Shown here one piece after another: positions 58,104-64,000 of a DNA stretch of 64,000 bases. This stretch comes from Perkinsus chesapeaki (lineage: Eukaryota > Perkinsozoa > Perkinsida > Perkinsidae), in the NCBI GenBank assembly GCA_013115145.1, contig JAAPAO010000010.1:62001-126000 (forward strand). The letters are read 5' to 3'. Within the stretch, counting starts at the first letter, position 1; the number at the start of each line of letters is the position of its first letter. Position numbers and translations under genes: made by a program. The notes under the pieces were generated by a model. The model did not search any database. It had not been told where the DNA came from and saw nothing but the letters and a program-made list of their open reading frames with translations.

Positions 58104-59684
58104 CTACGTGGTTGTGAAGATGCCTGTGCGGCCGCCAGCCACTAAAGCCTTAGCGGTATCGCCGAGCATCTTGGCAGTATCAGCTGCATTCTTAGGGGCT
58201 ATACCGATCACTTCCAACATCTTGGTGAAAGCCCTAATCAATAGACAATTAGTAACGGTCGGAAAGTAGTCAAACTCACAGGTTGAAAATCCTGCCAATT
58301 CTGGATACTTGCATGCCCTGTAAAGACCATGGACCTGACAACAGTGCTTAGTTAATGGGGAAGATGTCGATGCTGCTGCTGCTGCTGCTCACTGGAGAGG
58401 GGGTGATACCACGGTACATCGTTATCTCCGTTAATGATCTTGGCCTCTTCGATCATATCATAATTCTCGATTATTTTAAAGCCAACGCTTTCCATTTGTT
58501 TAACAATATCAGCGGCAAGTATAATATTAGCTATACCTGAATACGGTTGCTCCAGCAGCAGCAGTACTGGCGCGAGATGGCATACTTACCATTGCCGCGT
58601 TCGATACCTCTTTTGATTTCGGCATGCTCGGTGTTCGTAGGGTCGTACCTGAGACATGAAGAGACAGTGTCAATGAGATCTGTGGTTACTTATCAGTCAT
58701 AGCCCATTCGTAAGTTAAAAGTTTTCCTCCTTTCTTTAAAGCTTTAAAAGCCTCAGTAAAAGTTGGTACACGATCTTGAGTATGTACGGATGATTCACAA
58801 TAATATCTGATATAATATTCCTCTCAGTGATCCTCCAACATCTCCTATTTACACCGCGTCGAGGCTTTCAGGCTCAAATACTTTCGGTACGATATTAGTA
58901 AAATCTCCTTGAACATAATTGCATCGATCCTTCATCCATTTAGATAAATCCCTAGTATGACGTTTAGCTCGATTAACCTATTTAAGAAATAATAAAGTGT
59001 AAATGAGGATACTAACCTGATATTGATTAATGGTAACACCAGTAACTGTCGCACCAGAGAATCTGATAATAATAATAATGATCATCGAGATAAATCAGAT
59101 ATGTTATTATTATTCTTACCCAACAACAGTTCTAAGTGGTCCTCCAACACCCATACCCAAATCTGCTACTTTCATACCATCTTTGAGGCCCAGCTTCAGA
59201 GCTATCAAATGCCTGTGATCCACAACAGTTATCTCCACAAGTCACCCCAAAACCTACTCCAGTCTGGCCAGAGAAGCCTCGAAGCTCTCGCCCTTCCTGC
59301 GAGGGGCAAAATGAAAGCTTTGTCCCCAACCATACTCGTAAAAATCAGTGACAATATCGTAATATCTGAACAGAGCCATTCGTCCCGATGACCGGGTAAG
59401 ATACCCTCACTCATTAGTGCAGGTCTGATCGTGGTGATCCAGAGTTTCATGAACGGACTTGCCCTCAAACTTGGAGTCGTAAGATTCGAACGTCTTCTCA
59501 TGGTTGTTGGCTGAAAGGTAGCTAGCTGCATTCAACTGTCGCCACCGTTGCCCTTCCCTAATGTACATATCAAGGCCTTAACACTGTCACTGCGCCGAAT
59601 AATTGGGCCGATGAATAAGGCTAAGAATGCAGCCACGACAAAGGAGCTGACAGCGATGAGGGAAGTGGTATCGATTGAGAGCAT
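58104..59684 (-). CDS. Sterol C-24 methyltransferase-like, copy B
   Basis: Paralogue directly upstream of copy A. The best start is [20 protein letters not shown] (membrane helix) by analogy with copy A; 30 more codons are open upstream. Then [11 protein letters not shown], region [21 protein letters not shown], the SAM site and following exons identical to copy A within the 530-bp block, then [81 protein letters not shown] and [10 protein letters not shown]-stop. Outside the shared block the residues differ widely from copy A. A CTG run sits in an intron near 58371-58390. Confidence 0.92.
58686..59215. repeat. 530-bp block shared with SMT copy A
   Basis: The counterpart of 56374-56903; same length, about 99.4% identical by eye, including introns. 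Confidence 0.93.
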
Positions 59685-59789
59685 CTCAACAAGGTTGGGA
59701 ATATATAAAGGGGTGGAGGTAACTGCGAATAAGTCCTCCACTGCTGGCACTAAACTCGAGCACACTCGAGCCAAGCAAAAGGGATAGAA

Positions 59790-60480
59790 GATGATAAAGT
59801 TGTGGGATTCTTCTGTGTCATAATTTCAGCCCAAAAATCGTCCAGGTTAAGGACTTCTGGCGCCAAAGCTAGCTCTGTGTGGGTACTCGGTGGAGCGTAC
59901 TATACACTTAACCAATCGCCTCCCTATGGAGCAGCATTCTATATACGCTGCGCTCCTAAGCTCGCTGCCAACAGCTCAAAATCTAAACTCTGCCTTTTCG
60001 TTGGCCATTCGTTTATGATTCTTCAGCCAGAGATTGTTCTACAATTTTCAACTTTGCCCTACACGCATGCGCATGCGCCACTAGGAATGGCATTCCTATT
60101 ATGGAAAGCGCCGTCAAAGCAGGCGCTTGTGATACCAACGATCGTGTGCTTACTAACACTTGTTACGCCACGCGCCTAGACAATGTTATACAACGAATGG
60201 AAGTTCGCTCCCTCGTATTGAACAACAACACAAGCATACTCGACATACAAGATAACAGTATCACAGTCTTGGACCATTAGCGAAGCGTCGGACCTTCGGC
60301 TGGGCCAGGAACGCTTCAATGTCACGCCAGAAGGCAGCCTGAAATGATACTCGCAATTTCAGGTTATACGAGCCATCACACCTGCACTGCCGCGTCGGTA
60401 TGCCGCTGGTTCTTCTTGAGCTTCAACGTCTTCACATTCCAAGTGCCACCAACAGTTTGAGGGTCAGCAACATCATCCTC
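59790..60480. other. No supported gene
   Basis: A plus-strand frame at 59802-60179 is open but not protein-like in composition. The stretch probably holds the promoter of SMT copy B. Confidence 0.4.
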
Positions 60481-60507
60481 GTATCTGAGTCGCACGTCGT
60501 TTCGTCA

Positions 60508-60912
60508 TCACCACACAGCTGCAATCTCCCACCGAATGCTGACGCCAAGAACACTATGGAAAAGGTCCGCCTCGGACTTGAATGGCCAGTGCTTCAGTTG
60601 CCATCGCTTCCCGTCGAGTACAATGGCCACACAGGACTTCCAATCGTTTCTAACAGGCGAAATGGAGCAGCAGCCATCACCTGAGTTGCCCTACTTCCTG
60701 AATGCTGTCACACTATCCACTATTCTGAACTCCCAATTGAAACCACCGACCTTCTTATTGAACGTAACCGGGCCGTCCGGTCGGGCCATTCGCCCTAAAG
60801 CACTAGCCATCACAAGCACACTGTATGGGTCGTAGTCTACTGGGATCGGGCTCTTGGTAAACTCCATCCTCCAGAAACTTCTTAGCGTTGAGTATGTTAA
60901 TACGGGAAGCAC
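60508..60912 (-). CDS. Small unrecognised protein
   Basis: Reads RMEFTKSPIPVDYDPYSVLV, MASALGRMARPDGPVTFNKK and GGFNWEFRIVDSVTAFRK. A 44-nt GT-AG intron then restores frame to NDWKSCVAIVLDGKRWQLKH and FKSEADLFHSVLGVSIRWEI, ending AAVW-stop. The clean intron restoring a coding frame argues that it is real. No domain recognised. The start is uncertain, and there may be a further 5' exon. Confidence 0.45.
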
Positions 60913-61092
60913 TACTACTAATAGAGGGGACCACCTGAAATCAACTCCGCTGGAGCAAAGACCACGAACCCCTATAGAAAACTATATTATTTATTATATT
61001 TATTTGTCCTAATAAATCCTAGAATCCTATTTGTTCTGCCACATCTTGGCATTCCTGTCAGTATTCCCGAGGAACCCGCCGCCGGCCTCCTC

Positions 61093-61785
61093 TCAGCCTT
61101 TACAGAAATACTGCTGTCTTACAATAGTTGGTTTGAACTTTTTCTGCGCGATATCGTTGATCTCTTCAATCAGTGGACGGGCTTTAGGTGCCGAGGTGTG
61201 CGGCGCCGTCGAGATATGCGTTCGAGCGCGTTTCTTGGGCTGCGCGTCATCGTCTTGCATCGCCCCTCGGGTGCCCTTTCGAGCCAAGCCTACAGCGCAT
61301 TCAGGCACCCCTGATCGGCATCTCACCTGATGATTGTTGTTGTTGCTTTCCTTTGAGTTTCTCTGGTGAGAGCCTAGCCTTATGGCCCAGGAAAACCTCA
61401 ACCGGCGGCAGATCCTCGGTCGGCAGGCCTAGCTCTTCACGACCATAACGAACAGCCAAATCTTGCTTTACGTCCTAATAAAAGCAGTCTACAACAGGAG
61501 AGTCAAGGGACCAGATGAAGTGAGGAATTTATTTCAAATCCAAGGAGCCCTGAAGTCTGTATTCTTATAGCAAGTCGATGATCCTATAATCACTCAATAT
61601 ACATCATAGGTGGTCCGATAAGACTCTGTAACCCGTTCGCCTACAGCACCCTCTGGCAATCGCGAGCTCACCTTATTGGTGAGGATCCTCCGACCGTTGC
61701 TCTGCAACTCGGCCTCGTACTTCCGTAGGGCCGTAAGCTTCACTGGGGCTTGCATCCATTCGGGTGTGTGCGTTACCCGAGCCAT
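61093..61785 (-). CDS. Small basic protein, unrecognised
   Basis: Three exons: MARVTHTPEWMQAPVKLTAL then RKYEAELQSNGRRILTNK with a GTGAGC donor; an intron of about 200 nt; DVKQDLAVRYGREELGLPTE and DLPPVEVFLGHKARLSPEKL to QQQQSS; a 38-nt intron; GLARKGTRGAMQDDD, PKKRARTHIST (a possible nuclear signal) and LIEEINDIAQKKFKPTIVRQ, ending YFCKG-stop. About 150 residues. The phases agree at both introns, which supports the model. Family not recognised; a nuclear role is possible from the basic patch only. Confidence 0.5.
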
Positions 61786-62065
61786 ATGCAGCCACAGAGG
61801 GACGAAGGAGCTACAGGACAAGGAATGAAAACTAGAACGCAACAACTACCAGAATGATCGGTGTCAAGTATAACGGTTTTTACTGCTTCAGTGAGGCAGC
61901 GATGGTACAATAAGAGCAATGCCCACACAATTTCCAAAAACAATACACAAGGCCAGCAGCAGCAGCAGCACACGCACTGCCGATACTATGTTGTCGAATA
62001 GTACAGTAACGAAGACTGTGGTGAAGTAGCACCTCAAGTCGTTCACAAGAGCGCTCAATCAGACA

Positions 62066-62545
62066 CTAAAAACCAAGCATGAAGCGCTCCAATTCGGCCT
62101 CCCCACGAGCAGCAGCTCGCTTTTCTCTGTCAGACTTCTGCTCTCCCCGATCAACATGTCGATGATGATACCTTATTCTCTTGTCGACCCCTTTACATGG
62201 GCTAGCTGAAGTGACGAAACCGAAGCAACCAAGACTCGACGGTGAGGGGCTTTTTCGCCCTGCCACGCTGCTCGTGGATGTGCTCGACGGAGGCGGAGGC
62301 GACAGCGGAGGCGTAGACTTCGCACGGTTCTCCGATCGATCTTCTGGTCTTTGTTCGTCGAGCAGATGTTTCTCGAATTCCGCGTTCTTTGTCTGTTCAT
62401 CACCAACACTGCTACTTGGCTTCATCGAACGCACCTTAGGTTGAGGCCAGAGCCTTCGACACACTTTTAAAATGATAAGAGTGATAATGGTACTTAGTAT
62501 CGGCCGAAGCCAGTCGTTCTCTAGCAGTAGGAAGGTGAAAGGCAT
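62066..62545 (-). CDS. Small single-pass membrane protein, unrecognised
   Basis: A single exon of 159 residues. The N-terminus MPFTFLLLENDWLRPILSTI then ITLIILKVCRRLWPQ is a membrane helix with a basic flank. The rest is charged and disordered (DEQTKNAEFEKHLLDEQRPE, a Ser/Pro-rich stretch, a His/Arg run RYHHRHVDRGEQ). It ends ELERFMLGF-stop. No domain recognised. Confidence 0.5.
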   Translation of the reverse strand: MPFTFLLLENDWLRPILSTIITLIILKVCRRLWPQPKVRSMKPSSSVGDEQTKNAEFEKHLLDEQRPEDRSENRAKSTPPLSPPPPSSTSTSSVAGRKSPSPSSLGCFGFVTSASPCKGVDKRIRYHHRHVDRGEQKSDREKRAAARGEAELERFMLGF

Positions 62546-62559
62546 TTAGACAGAATATC

Positions 62560-64000
62560 CATAACCTAACCAGCACTATTTAACTACCATATCTTACAGG
62601 AACATTCTTATACCCATCATTGGTGGGTTGATGAGCCATCAAATGAGTACCAACGGACGACTTATAGCGGAGGAGCAGGTAAATCCACACCAACAGCAGC
62701 GGCGCTAGTTAATCATTCGCCTCTGAGAGGGGATGCTTATATAGGTCCTTATTACTGCATTAACCATTCAAGAGAGTATTCGTATCGATCAACTCCGACA
62801 AGACCCTCCTAACAGTGGGCACCCAGTGGGTTCGTACAACAAACGTGGATGGCAGCAATTATTGTGTTGGAGGCTGCTCTACGAAATGGATGCAGTAAAA
62901 TAACGACCACTGCCTTGCCATTCCCCTCGCAACCCAACATGTATAATAGCAATAACAACTAAAGAAGACATAATGGTCAACGACCATAACAAAGAGTGGT
63001 ACTAAACACTCGAGGGGCTATCACTCGAGAATGCTCCTGGGCCTTATAGCACATATTACTGCGATTCACCCAATCTGAACGAGAACGATTCCGCAGTTCC
63101 CAATCCTGCGTTCCCTCATTACTGGGCTTCAGCTTGCCAGAGTCGTATACACCAGCTAGATGAGCTACCCTTTGCGGGGGCTCAGCTCCATTATTCACTG
63201 GCATGCAACCATCGGACGATTTGGGCAAGGAGTGGTATGAAAAACTGCCGTACCTACAGAAACCTGCTTCCCGATATCCAAAAGAAACTATGCTATTTCA
63301 ACTATGCTATTTCAGTGTTAAATCTAATGCATGCCCAGTAACAGATCTAACAAGCGTCACAATGTAAGTTGCCGAAAGGACAACACGAGCGCCCAGTGCG
63401 GCAAAACCTTATAGTGCAGAGACGAAATGACCGTAAGAATTTATGAGGATGAGGACCCACGGCTTCCGGGCCGTCAGCTCAGTCCTGGGAGATAGTTAAC
63501 TCGAATAGGGTAGCACAGCAGACCTTCCCCTCCTTAGCTGCTGACCTGAAGTTGCTGGTAGTATATTGTTGCATTTGGTGATGATATCCTGCCGAGTCTC
63601 CAGGGCATTCTACCAAAGTAGGGCCACAAGGCTTACTGTAGACGCCTCCTCGAGCAAGCGAGCAGTGACCTAATAACTGTATGGAGTCTCCCCAACAACA
63701 CTCTTCGTTACTCGAGGGATTATGCATTTCGTGATGATGCCCAAATTGCTTCGCTCCGCTTATTGTCCTTCGCAATCGAGCTAGATGCCCAACGTCTACT
63801 GTCAAATGACGAGCATCGTTTTGAGCGTGCTGCAAAAACGTACGATAAATGCAGCGGAGCGAAGCACAGTGCTCACTCTTGTGAAGGTTAAAGTAGGCCT
63901 CTCATGCTTGACCACCTCCTTGTTAACAGTCCTTCTAGCTTTCCCTGCTCGACAGTGGATACTATAGCATTATGGTCCGAACAGCGCTACTGGATGCGCT
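62560..64000. other. No firm gene; possible minus-strand exons
   Basis: Two minus-strand open blocks could be exons: 63228-62977 (VAHLAGVYDSGKLKPSNEGT, DWELRNRSRSDWVNRSN) and 63835-63479 (HLTVDVGHLARLRRTISGAK). Neither has a recognised domain or a confirmed splice. An inverted word TGCTTCGCTCCGCT recurs about 85 nt apart near 63748 and 63850. Confidence 0.3.

Noticed and set aside
63748-63866. Inverted 14-bp word TGCTTCGCTCCGCT
   Set aside because: Only one short pair about 85 nt apart, with no element ends or duplication; likely chance or a decayed fragment.
1-64000. CRISPR arrays, bacterial operons, rRNA genes, conserved perkinsid spliced-leader words
   Set aside because: No regularly spaced direct repeats, operon-like gene packing or rRNA sequence were seen, and a search by eye for spliced-leader-like sequence gave nothing clear.

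Overview
The window looks like nuclear DNA of a unicellular eukaryote. Genes are dense, on both strands, and mostly split by short GT-AG introns (typically 25-60 nt). There are dispersed tRNA genes and recognisable eukaryotic proteins (RAD17, JMJD6, Rab, RCC1-repeat, NTF2, USP, J-domain, ENT, sterol methyltransferase, protein C10). No bacterial operons, rRNA or CRISPR arrays were seen. The compact style and a lineage-specific intronless ENT family fit an alveolate, perhaps a perkinsid such as Perkinsus. That assignment is inference only; a BLAST of the ENT proteins would settle it. Most gene models were spliced by eye, so exon limits are approximate unless an intron is given explicitly.

Layout. 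0-3.1 kb: a RAD17-like checkpoint clamp loader (+). 3.18-4.22 kb: a non-autonomous element of about 1 kb packed with perfect hairpins. 4.7-5.6 kb: a signal-peptide protein with four FSGIxLDP repeats (-). 7.1-9.4 kb: a JMJD6-type JmjC hydroxylase (+). 9.7-13.4 kb: a multi-exon coiled-coil protein (+). 15.3-22.4 kb: four tandem intronless equilibrative nucleoside transporter genes (-). 22.9-25.3 kb: another coiled-coil gene (-), with a tRNA-Ser gene antisense inside an intron. 25.5-30.8 kb: a same-strand cluster of RCC1-repeat protein, NTF2 and a Rab8/Rab1-like GTPase (-). 31.3-32.6 kb: an unknown secreted protein (+). 33.7-35 kb: a C2-domain membrane protein (+). 35.8 kb: tRNA-Arg. 36-40.4 kb: three unrecognised or weakly recognised genes (-), one with a SPRY-like domain, and a second identical tRNA-Ser.

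41.06-43.69 kb is a complete-looking 2.6-kb DNA transposon. It has 211-bp terminal inverted repeats, an ATAC target duplication, and a frameshifted protein whose N-terminal zinc-binding layout resembles the RAG1 N-terminal region and RAG1-N-like transposons reported from invertebrates. This is the most interesting system in the window. 43.7-46.2 kb: an SLC35/DMT-type transporter (-). 47.1-49.6 kb: a membrane J-domain protein (-). 50.4-52.3 kb: a complete ubiquitin-specific protease (-). 52.4-55.5 kb: a small unknown protein, a PDZ/zinc-finger protein and a protein C10 homologue (+). 55.75-59.7 kb: tandem sterol C-24 methyltransferase genes (-) sharing a nearly identical 530-bp block that includes introns, which points to gene conversion. 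60.5-62.5 kb: three short unrecognised genes (-).

Functional themes: the RCC1-repeat protein (Ran exchange-factor family) lies next to NTF2 (carrier of Ran-GDP), with a Rab gene beside them. Tandem ENT and sterol methyltransferase duplicates suggest salvage of host or environmental nucleosides and remodelling of sterols; this is inference.
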